From an uncultured Anaeroplasmataceae bacterium (GTDB lineage Bacteria; Bacillota_I; Bacilli_A; Acholeplasmatales; Anaeroplasmataceae): DNA of 64,000 bases. Each line of letters starts with the position of its first letter. Positions within the stretch are counted from its first letter, which is position 1. The DNA lies in NCBI GenBank assembly GCA_949840955.1, contig CATKXV010000002.1:186001-250000 (forward strand). Direction: 5' to 3'. Below are positions 38,119-47,512 of the stretch, piece by piece. Made by a program: the position numbers and the translations under genes. Under the pieces are notes generated by a model. That model saw nothing but the letters and a program-made list of their open reading frames with translations. It did not search any database and was not told where the DNA came from.

Positions 38119-39379
38119 GTCGCTCTTTAAAATTCATTACTACCTCTGTAGTTTTTGCCATAACACTAATTCGTATACAATCCTCTGTCCCTGAAGGGCG
38201 AACAATGATTTTACAATCATTTGAAGCTTCGTCCTTCATTTTTTTTATTTCCTGTTGTAAAATATTTCCCATTACGATATCCTTGTGTGCCACCTGAATG
38301 TTCTGAAGATGATTGGGATATAAATCAATTTCTCTACTCCAATCCTCTATTTTTGTATGGGTTTCCTCTAAAATGCGAAGTATGAGCATGGCATTTCTTA
38401 TACCATCTCCTATAAAGGAGGCATCAGATAAAATAATATGACCGCTATTTTCTCCTCCTAAGGATAAATCATATTTTTTAATAGCTTCTAAAATATATTT
38501 ATCTCCAACTGGAGTTTCAATGACATCAATTCCTTTTTTTCTTAAGGCGAGAATAATTCCTGGGTTGCTCATAATGGTTAAAGCAACTCTATTCTGCTTT
38601 AAGGCATTGTTTTGTTTTAAATAGCAGGCCATAATATAAATAAGTACATCTCCAGAAATCTCTTCTCCTCTTTGATTTAAAAATAATACACGATCCCCAT
38701 CCCCATCAAAGGCAATACCCAAATCACAGTGCTTCTCTTGAACTATTCGAGCAAGTGACTCTAAATGCGTTGAGCCACAATTTTTATTAATATTTTTTCC
38801 ATCTGGCGTATTTCCTATAATTTCCAGCTGGGACGTTACTAGTCCAAAAAGCATAGGTGCTGTTTTATAGGTAGCTCCATTGGCACAATCCAAACCAATC
38901 CTTATCGATGTTGGAACAATATCCTTAGATAGCATCAAATGATATTCCTTAATTGCTTTTGAATTGTAATAAAAATAACCGATGCTCCTTGACTCAGGGG
39001 AAGGCTGATCCAGCAGCTCTTCAATTTGCTGCTCCATTTCTGCTGCAAGCTTTTCCCCTTTCCATATGAGCTTTATCCCATTATCCGAAAAAGGATTATG
39101 GGAGGCTGTAATCATAATGCCAATAGAGGAATGAATTTTAGTCAAATACATCAGACCTGGTGTAGAAATCACTCCAACATATTCTACATTCAGCCCTTGA
39201 GAAAGACACCCTGCAATCATTTGAAATGCAAGCATATCCTTAGATTCCCTTGTATCTGTTCCTATAAGAACATGCTTCACACCCAAAATAGGAATCAATT
39301 TACTTAATTTTAAAACAAACTCTAGGCTTAAATCCTTTAATGGCTCTCCACGGATTCCATCTGTTCCAAAATACCTCAT
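38087..39379 (-). CDS. glmM: Phosphoglucosamine mutase
   Basis: GlmM interconverts glucosamine-6-phosphate and glucosamine-1-phosphate for peptidoglycan synthesis. The 430-aa protein starts MRYFGTDGIRG, has the phosphoserine loop TASHNP, the metal loop DGDGDR and the C-terminal phosphate-binding IIVRPSGTEDCIRI. It is slightly shorter than the usual 445-450 aa. Its start overlaps the stop of the GlmU-like gene by ATGA, so both steps are co-translated. Confidence 0.94.
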   Translation of the reverse strand: MRYFGTDGIRGEPLKDLSLEFVLKLSKLIPILGVKHVLIGTDTRESKDMLAFQMIAGCLSQGLNVEYVGVISTPGLMYLTKIHSSIGIMITASHNPFSDNGIKLIWKGEKLAAEMEQQIEELLDQPSPESRSIGYFYYNSKAIKEYHLMLSKDIVPTSIRIGLDCANGATYKTAPMLFGLVTSQLEIIGNTPDGKNINKNCGSTHLESLARIVQEKHCDLGIAFDGDGDRVLFLNQRGEEISGDVLIYIMACYLKQNNALKQNRVALTIMSNPGIILALRKKGIDVIETPVGDKYILEAIKKYDLSLGGENSGHIILSDASFIGDGIRNAMLILRILEETHTKIEDWSREIDLYPNHLQNIQVAHKDIVMGNILQQEIKKMKDEASNDCKIIVRPSGTEDCIRISVMAKTTEVVMNFKERLKNLILSLDA

Positions 39380-40500
39380 TCCTCATCCACCCTTTTATAT
39401 CCATATTTTTTAGCATATTGCTTCTTTATAATTTGTGGAGGTCTAGCAATAGAAAAATCACCCTGATGTAAGCTTGTTACAATCGTGGAGCCTGCCGCAA
39501 TAAAGCTATTACTCTCTATGCGAATGGGTGCAATTAAATTGGAATTACACCCAATAAAAGCATTATCTCCTATCCATGTAGAATGCTTTGCCTTCCCATC
39601 ATAGTTTACGGTAACCACTCCACAACCAAAATTCACTCCATTCCCACAAGAAGTATCACCTATATAGGTCAAATGAGAGGCATAGGTTTTTTTCCCTGTT
39701 GTACTATTTTTTACTTCCACAAAATTGCCAATCCTATTCCCATCGCCTATAGAGGTATGATTCCTTATATGTGCAAAGGGTCCAATAACAGAATCCCTAC
39801 CTATACAGGACTCCTCAATTACACTATGAGATACCCTAACATTTTCCTTTAAAATAGAATCATATATTTCACAATTCGGACCAATATGAACAGAATCATA
39901 ACAAATGGTCTTCCCCCAAATATAAGCTCCTCCCTGAATTACAGCAGTTCCTAAGAAATAGACATCTGGTCCAAGAACAACCGTATCCGGCTGCATCATA
40001 TATATTCCACGCTTTACCCAACGCTTTTTGATTTTTTCCTCTAGTTCCTTTGCATATTCAGAAATAAGCTCTACCGTATATACTCTTTTTACACTGTTTA
40101 TAGACACTTCAAAATGCTGAAGCATATCAAACTCTGTCAAGGAAGTATAAGCCTTCAAATCCTTTAGCTTTACCCAAGCAAAGCAAATTTGATGCTTTTT
40201 TATCATACCACTTTTATTTGTTGAAGTATGGAAGATTGTGGGTAAGCTTCCCGCTTTTTTATATTTCAAATAGCTTTCCTTCAGTATCCTATTGCTGTAT
40301 AAAACAACATCCTCTGGAAGAATCAGCATATCCTCTTCTTCATCCAAATCAAAGGTGGCTTCTAATAGAGCACCCATATCTATCGTATAGATGTGTGTCT
40401 TTATAAAAGACTCTAGTTCTTCTTTTATATAATCCTTTAAGGCTTTTCCCAATACTGTAACCTGCTGTAAGCTACGCTTTGATACAATAACTGCATGCAT
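39376..40500 (-). CDS. glmU: GlmU-like glucosamine-1-phosphate acetyltransferase without a working uridylyltransferase half
   Basis: Normal GlmU is about 455 aa and has two activities. Here (374 aa) the N-terminal 160 residues contain neither the LAAGxGTRM nucleotide loop nor other pyrophosphorylase motifs. The left-handed beta-helix from about 165 onward keeps the acetyltransferase residues: Arg in FAHIRNH, Lys in FVEVKNS, His and Tyr in ASHLTYIGD, Asn in GVNFGCG, and VNYDG. The expected reaction is acetyl-CoA + GlcN-1-P to GlcNAc-1-P, directly after GlmM. UDP-GlcNAc formation would need another enzyme. It ends in TGA within an ATGA overlap. Confidence 0.85.
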   Translation of the reverse strand: MHAVIVSKRSLQQVTVLGKALKDYIKEELESFIKTHIYTIDMGALLEATFDLDEEEDMLILPEDVVLYSNRILKESYLKYKKAGSLPTIFHTSTNKSGMIKKHQICFAWVKLKDLKAYTSLTEFDMLQHFEVSINSVKRVYTVELISEYAKELEEKIKKRWVKRGIYMMQPDTVVLGPDVYFLGTAVIQGGAYIWGKTICYDSVHIGPNCEIYDSILKENVRVSHSVIEESCIGRDSVIGPFAHIRNHTSIGDGNRIGNFVEVKNSTTGKKTYASHLTYIGDTSCGNGVNFGCGVVTVNYDGKAKHSTWIGDNAFIGCNSNLIAPIRIESNSFIAAGSTIVTSLHQGDFSIARPPQIIKKQYAKKYGYKRVDEE

Positions 40501-40540
40501 CTTTATCCCCTCGTATCATTACATAGTATATTAAAAAGGT

Positions 40541-40565
40541 AAAAAGAAAAGACCAAAATTGGTCT
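40541..40565 (-). terminator. Terminator of the two-component operon
   Basis: Stem AGACC/GGTCT within the palindrome at 40550-40565, followed on the minus strand by TTTTCTTTTT. It separates the response regulator from the glmU-like gene. Confidence 0.68.
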
Positions 40566-40578
40566 AAAGAAAATAAGT

Positions 40579-41364
40579 TTATTTATGATACATTTCATCC
40601 AGCATTTGCTGATATTCTAAGGACCAGTCATAGCTAGTCAAAAATTCTCCATAATAGAATTCATTCCTACCTTCTAAGGAATTCCAATAATCACAATGAA
40701 TGTCCTTTTTATTTAAAAACAATACCGCTCTTTTAAAATCCACAAGAGCTTCCAGCTGATAATCCTTTAAGGTTTTCCTTAATCTCCAAACCGCATCACG
40801 ATATAAGCTTTTCGCTAGTTCAAGAGGCTTATCAGGCCAAAGGTGACAAATGGCATCTGACATAGTTAAGGACTTTCCATTGTATGTAATTAATAAGGCT
40901 AGTAATTCCTTTGATTTAAAGGAGCTAAATTTAACGACATTATGATTCACAAAAACATCAAAGGAACCAAAGGTAATGACCTTTATCTGCATTGGAGCTG
41001 CTTGTGCATTCATTTTTTCAATATAGCAATTGATATCATAGGGCAAAAAGGGCTTATAGCAAAAGCCTAATAAGGCATCTGCGAGCTTTTCTTTAATGGC
41101 TTGTTCATCATGAGTATATGCTGTAATAAATACAATCTTTAAGCCTGGCGCTATTTCAACAAGCCTTTCAGCCAATTCTACCCCATTGATTTTAGGCATA
41201 TTGATATCTAAGAATGCCCCTGAAACCTCATTGCTTTTTATATATTCTATAGCATCTAACGGATTATCTAAGAAAAACTTATATTCAATCTTTATGTCAT
41301 TTACAACCTCAACCAAGAAATCAGCTAAAGCAATTATTTCATCATCAACAACAATAATTTTCAT
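40579..41364 (-). CDS. Response regulator with SARP-type DNA-binding domain
   Basis: The 261-aa protein has an intact receiver: acidic pocket Asp7/Asp8, phosphoacceptor Asp53 (FLDINMP), Thr81 and Lys104. Residues 122-215 are a winged helix of the SARP/OmpR type (FGSFDVFVNHNVVKF, AICHLWPDKPLELAKSLYRDAVWRLRK). The C-terminus is short, so the bacterial transcriptional activator (BTAD) domain of full SAPR regulators is mostly missing. Its start overlaps the kinase stop by 4 nt (ATGA), so it is the kinase's partner. It probably activates promoters with the direct-repeat box at 44086 and 48529. Confidence 0.85.
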   Translation of the reverse strand: MKIIVVDDEIIALADFLVEVVNDIKIEYKFFLDNPLDAIEYIKSNEVSGAFLDINMPKINGVELAERLVEIAPGLKIVFITAYTHDEQAIKEKLADALLGFCYKPFLPYDINCYIEKMNAQAAPMQIKVITFGSFDVFVNHNVVKFSSFKSKELLALLITYNGKSLTMSDAICHLWPDKPLELAKSLYRDAVWRLRKTLKDYQLEALVDFKRAVLFLNKKDIHCDYWNSLEGRNEFYYGEFLTSYDWSLEYQQMLDEMYHK

Positions 41365-43211
41365 TGGTTCGTCTCCTTAAATTTTATGGTAATTGTGGTT
41401 CCCTTTAGGCGTATACTTTTGATATCCACCTCTGCCTCCAGCATGAGCTTAAATCGCTCCTTAAAATTTGAAATTCCTTTAGAATGAGAAGAAATTTGTG
41501 CCACATCAAAGCCTACCCCATTATCCGATACAAGGATATAAATCCACTGTTCCTCCTTATAGGAACGAACCTGGATATAGCCCTCCTCTTTTTCGTTTAC
41601 TCTACTATATTTAATCGCATTTTCTACTAATGGCTGTAAAGATAGAACGGGTACAAAAAAATCCTGAAACTGTATATCCAAAAGTAGTGTAAATTTTTTA
41701 TCTAATCTTACATTTTCAAGCTCAACAAAATTAATAATATTCACAAGCTCATCCTCAAAAGGAATCATATCCTTATCTAAGGCATCAACATTTGTACGCA
41801 AATGCTTAGAAAAGCGAATTAAGGCCTCATCTGCTACATTTACATCCTTATGATATAAATTTTTAATTGCATTTAAGGAATTAAAAATAAAATGTGGCTT
41901 GATTTGTTCTCTTAATATTTCCTGCTTGAATAGGATATGCTCTACCTCTCCCTTATTCAAATCCTTGATTCGTGAAAAATATAACAAAAAGACATTCACC
42001 ATAAGAATCGTACAAAAAATAGCCTCATACCCATAGGAGCTATAAAGAATCATTTCAGAAATATCCATCATCTCTACAATTCCCATATCTAAAATAACTG
42101 AAAACAAAATAAAAAAATATGGACTTTGCTTCCGCTGATGGATAACACTTTTTCCCATTCCAACATAATAAGGAAGCGTAGCTATAAATAATAGAATCCA
42201 AGAAATCCATGTATAATTCGTTCCAATCAAAAAAAGATCTAAAATAAAAATGGGTATCCCGATAAAGGAATAAATTTTATGGTATAGCTTTAAATGCTCT
42301 ACTTCTTTAATTTGATAGACATATACAGCAAGCTGTCTTAAAATCAGAATATAGGATATAAAGGATAAGCTTTGAAATACATAGAAGTTTGTTTTAATAT
42401 TTAAATTCCTCAATAGATTCATCATATCAATAGAAAACAAATAATGAATTAATAACAAAATTAAAATGTTAAAAATGGAAAACCGATCCTGTAAATTACG
42501 ATAGGAATTAAAAATAGAAAATCCGATCAATGCAGAAAAGAAAATAAGACCTAATACAAAGCTTGGAAAAAAGCTAACAAAGGTTTGGTAATATCCACTA
42601 TACCCATCGGTTATAACGCCAGGCATTTGAGTAATGCCACCATGCATATTCATTCCAACTTCAATTACAACCTCTACTATTCCTGTAGCTGGCACCTCAT
42701 AGAACATATCAAAATCCATTTTATAGCCATTTTTATTTTCCTTAAAATTTTTAGAAGCTACCCCTACACATCCAGCCAAAACGCCATTATAATAAACTCG
42801 ATAAGCCGAATCTCCTCCACCACTCTGATAGGTAGGACATAGCCTCGTTCCCTCAGATAAATGGATTAGGGTTGTTTTATAGGAGGCATAGCCTTTTTTA
42901 CCTAAGGCTTTTCCATCAACAGAAAGTCCTGTCCATTTTCCAGGGATTTGAATATAAGCATCCATATCCCCATCATCCTGATCTGTAATAATCCAACGAT
43001 TATAATAGAATTCCCATTGCCCCGTCATATTGATGGAATGGGATCTCTTTTTTTCTAAATTGTATCCCATAAAGTCAACTACACCATAGGAGTTTTCAGG
43101 ATAATTATAAATTTCATGATTAAAAACAGAATAAAGCAAGGCAATAAAAAATCCAAGAAACAGGCAAAAAAATGAAATCAAAAAAATAAAAACCAATTTG
43201 AGCTTTTTCAT
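41361..43211 (-). CDS. LytS-like sensor histidine kinase with extracellular domain
   Basis: The ATG at 43211 (616 aa) is preferred; AAGGGGTG lies 5 nt upstream, and the reading frame before it encodes no known domain. One N-terminal helix leads to an extracellular domain (about 45-205) with the galactose-binding-like start GQWEFYYN and YIQIPGKW, as in 7TMR-DISM kinases. About seven helices follow, then a LytS/His_kinase core: the phosphorylated His in PHFIFNSLNAI, N-box QPLVENAIKYS and G-box SDNGVGFD. The external domain suggests binding of a carbohydrate or ligand, which is inference. It lies between the two regulators of its operon. Confidence 0.88.
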   Translation of the reverse strand: MKKLKLVFIFLISFFCLFLGFFIALLYSVFNHEIYNYPENSYGVVDFMGYNLEKKRSHSINMTGQWEFYYNRWIITDQDDGDMDAYIQIPGKWTGLSVDGKALGKKGYASYKTTLIHLSEGTRLCPTYQSGGGDSAYRVYYNGVLAGCVGVASKNFKENKNGYKMDFDMFYEVPATGIVEVVIEVGMNMHGGITQMPGVITDGYSGYYQTFVSFFPSFVLGLIFFSALIGFSIFNSYRNLQDRFSIFNILILLLIHYLFSIDMMNLLRNLNIKTNFYVFQSLSFISYILILRQLAVYVYQIKEVEHLKLYHKIYSFIGIPIFILDLFLIGTNYTWISWILLFIATLPYYVGMGKSVIHQRKQSPYFFILFSVILDMGIVEMMDISEMILYSSYGYEAIFCTILMVNVFLLYFSRIKDLNKGEVEHILFKQEILREQIKPHFIFNSLNAIKNLYHKDVNVADEALIRFSKHLRTNVDALDKDMIPFEDELVNIINFVELENVRLDKKFTLLLDIQFQDFFVPVLSLQPLVENAIKYSRVNEKEEGYIQVRSYKEEQWIYILVSDNGVGFDVAQISSHSKGISNFKERFKLMLEAEVDIKSIRLKGTTITIKFKETNQ

Positions 43212-43256
43212 TTTTTCACCCCTTTTCTTTATTATACATTTTAACAAGGAAAAAGG

Positions 43257-44054
43257 CTAGGATTTCATATCAATTTTTCTTTTTATCGTAATCCGATCAA
43301 GCTCAGATTGAAACTCTAGCGACCAATCATAGCTAGATAAAAATACACCATTGTACTTATGATCATTAGGATACTTTAAATATTCCCAATAATCACAAAT
43401 GATATTCTCCTTACATAAAAAAATTTGAGCTCTTTTAAAATCAATAATATGACTAATTTCATATTCCCGTAAAGTTTTTCTAAGCTTCCATATTGCATCA
43501 CGATATAATCTTTTTGCAAGCTCTAAATGCTTATCTGGCCATAAATGACAGATGGCATCCGACATATGTAAGGATTTCCCATTGTATGTAATCAGTAAGG
43601 CAAGAAGCTCCTTTGACTTTACCGATTTAAATTTGACAATTTTTCCATTAACAAACACATCAAAGGATCCAAAGGTTTTTATATTAATTTCCTTTTTTTC
43701 ATATCTTTGTAAATCATCTAAATAGACCTCTATTTGCTTTAAGCTAAGTGGCTTACTACAAACACCCAATATATTTTCCTTGAATTCCTCCTGATACCTT
43801 GATTCTATAGCCCCTAAAAATACCAGTCGTAGGTCCTTATGCACCTCAAGAAGCCTTCGGACCAATTCAAAGCTATTCACAGATAAAAGGTTACTGCTGA
43901 TAAAAACACCATCAACATCATTCTCCTTGATATAATTTAGGCTGTCTAATGCATTTTCCTTGAAAAATTTATATTCAATTGTATATTCATTTACAAGAGT
44001 CTCTAAAAAGAAAGATAAGGATACCATATCTTCATCTATAATTAAAACCTTCAT
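43257..44054 (-). CDS. SARP-type response regulator with pseudo-receiver
   Basis: A 265-aa paralogue of the regulator at 40579. The winged helix (about 122-210, GSFDVFVNGKIVKF, AICHLWPDKHLELAKRLYRDAIWKLRK) is nearly the same. In the receiver, position 53 is Ser instead of the phosphoacceptor Asp (FISSNLL), and the conserved Thr81 is Gly; Asp7, Asp9 and the late Lys remain. Phosphorylation by the usual route is therefore unlikely; the domain may act by dimerising with its partner or be constitutively on or off. It is the first gene of the operon, 25 nt after a promoter with the SARP-like box. Confidence 0.85.
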   Translation of the reverse strand: MKVLIIDEDMVSLSFFLETLVNEYTIEYKFFKENALDSLNYIKENDVDGVFISSNLLSVNSFELVRRLLEVHKDLRLVFLGAIESRYQEEFKENILGVCSKPLSLKQIEVYLDDLQRYEKKEINIKTFGSFDVFVNGKIVKFKSVKSKELLALLITYNGKSLHMSDAICHLWPDKHLELAKRLYRDAIWKLRKTLREYEISHIIDFKRAQIFLCKENIICDYWEYLKYPNDHKYNGVFLSSYDWSLEFQSELDRITIKRKIDMKS

Positions 44055-44085
44055 ATCACTAACTCCTATATTTTGGTTTTTCCTT

Positions 44086-44116
44086 ATTCTAGCATTTCAA
44101 GTGCTAAAAAAGTGCC
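44086..44116 (-). promoter_or_regulatory. Promoter with SARP-like direct-repeat box (regulator operon)
   Basis: On the minus strand: GGCACTT, 4 nt, AGCACTT, 7 nt, TAGAAT (-10 at 44086-44091). The heptamers start 11 bp apart and occupy the -35 region, where no sigma-70 -35 hexamer is found. The same arrangement recurs at 48529-48559. SARP activators are known to bind such heptamer repeats at this distance from the -10. Confidence 0.75.
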
Positions 44117-44189
44117 AAAACCAAATTGAATAAGCTTTATAAATGAAAAAGAATCACAAAAAAATAAAACTGTAAAAGATATTTTTATA

Positions 44190-44247
44190 AAAAAAGATAA
44201 CCCCTATAAAGTAGAATACATACCTTTTGTGTACCTACTTTATAGGG
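44190..44247 (-). terminator. Terminator of the LRR lipoprotein gene
   Basis: A perfect 13-bp stem (44202-44214 with 44235-44247), followed on the minus strand by ATCTTTTTTTAT. It lies between the LRR gene and the promoter of the regulator operon. Confidence 0.78.
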
Positions 44248-44284
44248 TTTATTCTCGTTTCAATTATAAGGATTCTTTCCTATT

Positions 44285-47200
44285 TTACCAGTTGACAGGA
44301 TATCCATCAACATAGTGCCAATAATTTCCACTATTTGCTGGTTCTTCTTCTGAATAAAAGTTAACTTTGGCTGTAGTTAATGGAGCATTATTCATTCCTT
44401 TTGCTACTTTTTGCCATTCCTCATAAGTTCCTGTATAAAAAATTTCTGACAAATTCGTACAGCCATCAAATGCAGAATTTCCAATCCATACAACGCTTTT
44501 TGGTAAGATAATTCTACTTAAAAAGGTGCTTCCAATATAAGCATAGGCATGGATAATTTTTGTCTGATTATGAATTTCTAAAGTACTTACTGTTCTATCT
44601 GGTTTAACAAATATAACATACGGATTTTCTTCATTTCCCAAATATAATCCATTCTTATATTCATTATAGACTAAATTTTTACATTTATCTAAACCATCAT
44701 CTGAGGAGTTCATATATAAGGAACGAAGGCTATCTGGTATGCTTAAATGAGTTAATTGATTGCAGCCACTAAATGCATAATCCGCTATCATAACCATACC
44801 CTCAGGTAAAATTATCGTGGTTAAATTCCTGCATCCCATGAAAGCCTTGCTAGTTACACCTAAGCCCCCAGTAACGATAACTTCTTTAAGACTAGCTGGA
44901 ACAGATTTACTATTATCAGATGCCTTGTTAGCTCCAAAAATATAACCGAAATGCATATATTGACTATCGGCACCACCTCCAATAAAAGGTATAGTTATAC
45001 TTCCTAAATTAGCACATCCTATAAAGGCAGCCAGTCCAATACTAGTTAAACTGCTAGGTAAAGACAGGTTACTAAAGCCACAATAAGCAAATGCCCTTTC
45101 TCCAATACTCAATAAAGTGTTTGGCAACTCAATATCAACTAGATTGTTGCAGTTAGAAAAAGCATACCGTTCTATACCAGATAAAGTAGAAGGTAGTAGT
45201 ATTTTCGTTATATACTTACAGCCAGAAAATGCTCCTGCTGGTATAATTTCTTCTTTTGTAATGGCAACCTCAGTTAGGCTTTCAGGCACTAAGCTGTTAT
45301 CCCCAAAAAGATATCCAAAGGTTTTATTCTCAGTATCATTTATACTTTTACCTATAAACGGAATTGATATTTTTTTAAGATTCTTAGCATTTTTAAGTAT
45401 TCCACTTCCAAACTGTTCAACCGTATCAGCGAACTCTAAAGTTTCTAAATGTATTAATACACCTATAACCTCTGTTTGATTTTTATTATAAATAATTCCA
45501 TTTGTTATACTATAATAAGGATTCTCATTAGATATTTCTAAATTCTTTAAATTAGAGCATGTATCAAATGATCCAATTTCAATATCTTTTAAGGTTGCTG
45601 GAAGCATTAAATTTACTATGGAAGAATAATCTTTTAAAGTTTTCTTGTCTATAGCCTCTCCTCCCAATAATACGATGTCCGTTATTGTTTTTATAGGAAA
45701 TAAATCCAAGGAATGAATAGATAAGGATACTTTTATCAATTGATTACAGCCTGTAAATGCATCCGGACAAATAACCTTACAATCCTTAGATATTGTTACT
45801 TCTGTTATGCTTTTATCCATAACATCTACTAAAAGTACTTTAGGATTGTTGCTATTCCCTAAATAGGAAATTCCATCTTCCTCAAAATACTGTAAAGAGG
45901 TGCATCCTATAAACATTTCAGTTCCAATTTTTTCTAATGTATCAGAAATACTTAATTCTGTTAAAGAGGCACAATCCTTGAAGGCTTCATCTGCTAGATT
46001 TTTTACTTGAGTTAAAATAATACTTTCTAGGGCTTGATATACATCCTCTCCAGTAAAGCTAGATAGAGATAATGCTGTATCCAAATCTGTACCAAGATAA
46101 GGTGTGGTTATCTTTTTTAAATTCGTACATCCTTCAAAAAGTGAAGTGCCAAATTTTACGATACTATCAGGAAAAGCCACAGCTTCCAGTGCTGTACAAT
46201 CCTTAAAGGCATTAGAAGCTACTTCTGTTAGTAATGCACCTTGTACAGTGGAATCTATATGAACCTCTTTTTGATTCCCCTTATAGGAAATCAAGCAGGC
46301 AGTATTCGCATTTGTAATAATATATTCAAAATCATTTTCACTTACCAGCTCTTTAAAATTCAATATGAATATTACATCATGGAAATCACAATCCTGCCAA
46401 AGAGATGGTAGACTTTCATATGAAGTATAGATATAAGCTTTTGCACAATTTGTAAAGGCATTTTTATCTATGGTTACAATGGAGGTTCCAACATGAAACT
46501 CAAGTGTATTTTTTGTTGCAACAACGATTCGATCCTTATTTTCATTATATAGAACTCCATCCTCTACAACGAAATACGTGTTTTCTGCATCAACCTCTAT
46601 ACTTTCAACGGCTTCTACAAAGGCATTTTCATAGATTGTATGAATATTTTTCCCAATATAAATTTCCTTTGTGGCATCTATGTGCTCTATCGTTGTTACA
46701 GGATATACCTTGCCATAAAGCTTTACTTCATCTGGTAGAATCCCATTAAAATTACTTGTAGTTCCTTGAACAATCAGCTCATTATTCTTTATAACATAGC
46801 GTATTCCATTTTCAATAATAGGTGTTGCAACACCATATACTGTATTAAATTTTTTGGTTGTACCTGCAATATGATTCCATTTATATGAGAATTGATTTGC
46901 ATAGGATTGACTAAAGGCACAATGTATCGTAACTGTGTTTGGTAATACATTAAGCACATTCGCTCCAAAAGCAAAATCCTGCATTGTAACAATCGTAGAA
47001 GGAAGCCATATATCTGTTACCTTTGTACAGTATGAAAAGCTTACTACAAATTCAGTAGCCCCTTCTGCAATATAAAGGGTCGTTACCTCAGACATAAAGA
47101 ACTCTACAGAAGCAACCTTCTTTCCCACAAGAGCACTTGGAATGGTAACATCTCCAACAACCTGACTTCCACTTGAAGATAGGGTGATCCAAGAATCATA

Positions 47201-47512
47201 TTCCGAAATATTAAAATTCTTTGAATATGCCTTATACTCCACACTATCCTCTCGAACCGTTTCTTCATCATAAAAATAAATCGGCATCAAAATATTTTGA
47301 TTCGTATCTGGATAAATGGATGAGGATAGCATTAGGACATAGTCCTCTCTTTCCATGATATTATAGGCAGTATCTCTACCCAAATTTTTCTCATCCACAT
47401 TTTCATACAAAACGTCTACAGGAATAATGTCCTTCTCAACATAGGTAAGAGTATCTCCAAGCTTTTCCTTTTCATAGGTACGATAGCCATTAGGATCTGT
47501 GCCTAATTGCAC
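44285..47512 (-). CDS. BspA-like LRR protein, C-terminal part of a split lipoprotein
   Basis: The frame encodes up to 1075 residues (its first possible start is a GTG at 47512) made mostly of LRR_5/BspA repeats with the pattern AFxxCxxLxxIxLPxxLxxIG, for example NAFTNCAKAYIYTS and AFIGCANLGSITIPF. It ends in an YHYVDGYPVNW-like aromatic tail. There is no signal peptide, and no SD precedes the GTG. It overlaps the end of the upstream lipoprotein gene by 10 nt in the -1 frame. Together they look like one surface protein of about 1,400 residues broken by a frameshift; the split may also be a sequencing error. Confidence 0.8.
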   Translation of the reverse strand: MQLGTDPNGYRTYEKEKLGDTLTYVEKDIIPVDVLYENVDEKNLGRDTAYNIMEREDYVLMLSSSIYPDTNQNILMPIYFYDEETVREDSVEYKAYSKNFNISEYDSWITLSSSGSQVVGDVTIPSALVGKKVASVEFFMSEVTTLYIAEGATEFVVSFSYCTKVTDIWLPSTIVTMQDFAFGANVLNVLPNTVTIHCAFSQSYANQFSYKWNHIAGTTKKFNTVYGVATPIIENGIRYVIKNNELIVQGTTSNFNGILPDEVKLYGKVYPVTTIEHIDATKEIYIGKNIHTIYENAFVEAVESIEVDAENTYFVVEDGVLYNENKDRIVVATKNTLEFHVGTSIVTIDKNAFTNCAKAYIYTSYESLPSLWQDCDFHDVIFILNFKELVSENDFEYIITNANTACLISYKGNQKEVHIDSTVQGALLTEVASNAFKDCTALEAVAFPDSIVKFGTSLFEGCTNLKKITTPYLGTDLDTALSLSSFTGEDVYQALESIILTQVKNLADEAFKDCASLTELSISDTLEKIGTEMFIGCTSLQYFEEDGISYLGNSNNPKVLLVDVMDKSITEVTISKDCKVICPDAFTGCNQLIKVSLSIHSLDLFPIKTITDIVLLGGEAIDKKTLKDYSSIVNLMLPATLKDIEIGSFDTCSNLKNLEISNENPYYSITNGIIYNKNQTEVIGVLIHLETLEFADTVEQFGSGILKNAKNLKKISIPFIGKSINDTENKTFGYLFGDNSLVPESLTEVAITKEEIIPAGAFSGCKYITKILLPSTLSGIERYAFSNCNNLVDIELPNTLLSIGERAFAYCGFSNLSLPSSLTSIGLAAFIGCANLGSITIPFIGGGADSQYMHFGYIFGANKASDNSKSVPASLKEVIVTGGLGVTSKAFMGCRNLTTIILPEGMVMIADYAFSGCNQLTHLSIPDSLRSLYMNSSDDGLDKCKNLVYNEYKNGLYLGNEENPYVIFVKPDRTVSTLEIHNQTKIIHAYAYIGSTFLSRIILPKSVVWIGNSAFDGCTNLSEIFYTGTYEEWQKVAKGMNNAPLTTAKVNFYSEEEPANSGNYWHYVDGYPVNW

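Noticed and set aside
45117-45479. Open frame on the plus strand within the LRR gene
   Set aside because: It is antisense to the repeat-rich coding region, has no SD or recognisable product and arises from the repetitive codon pattern.
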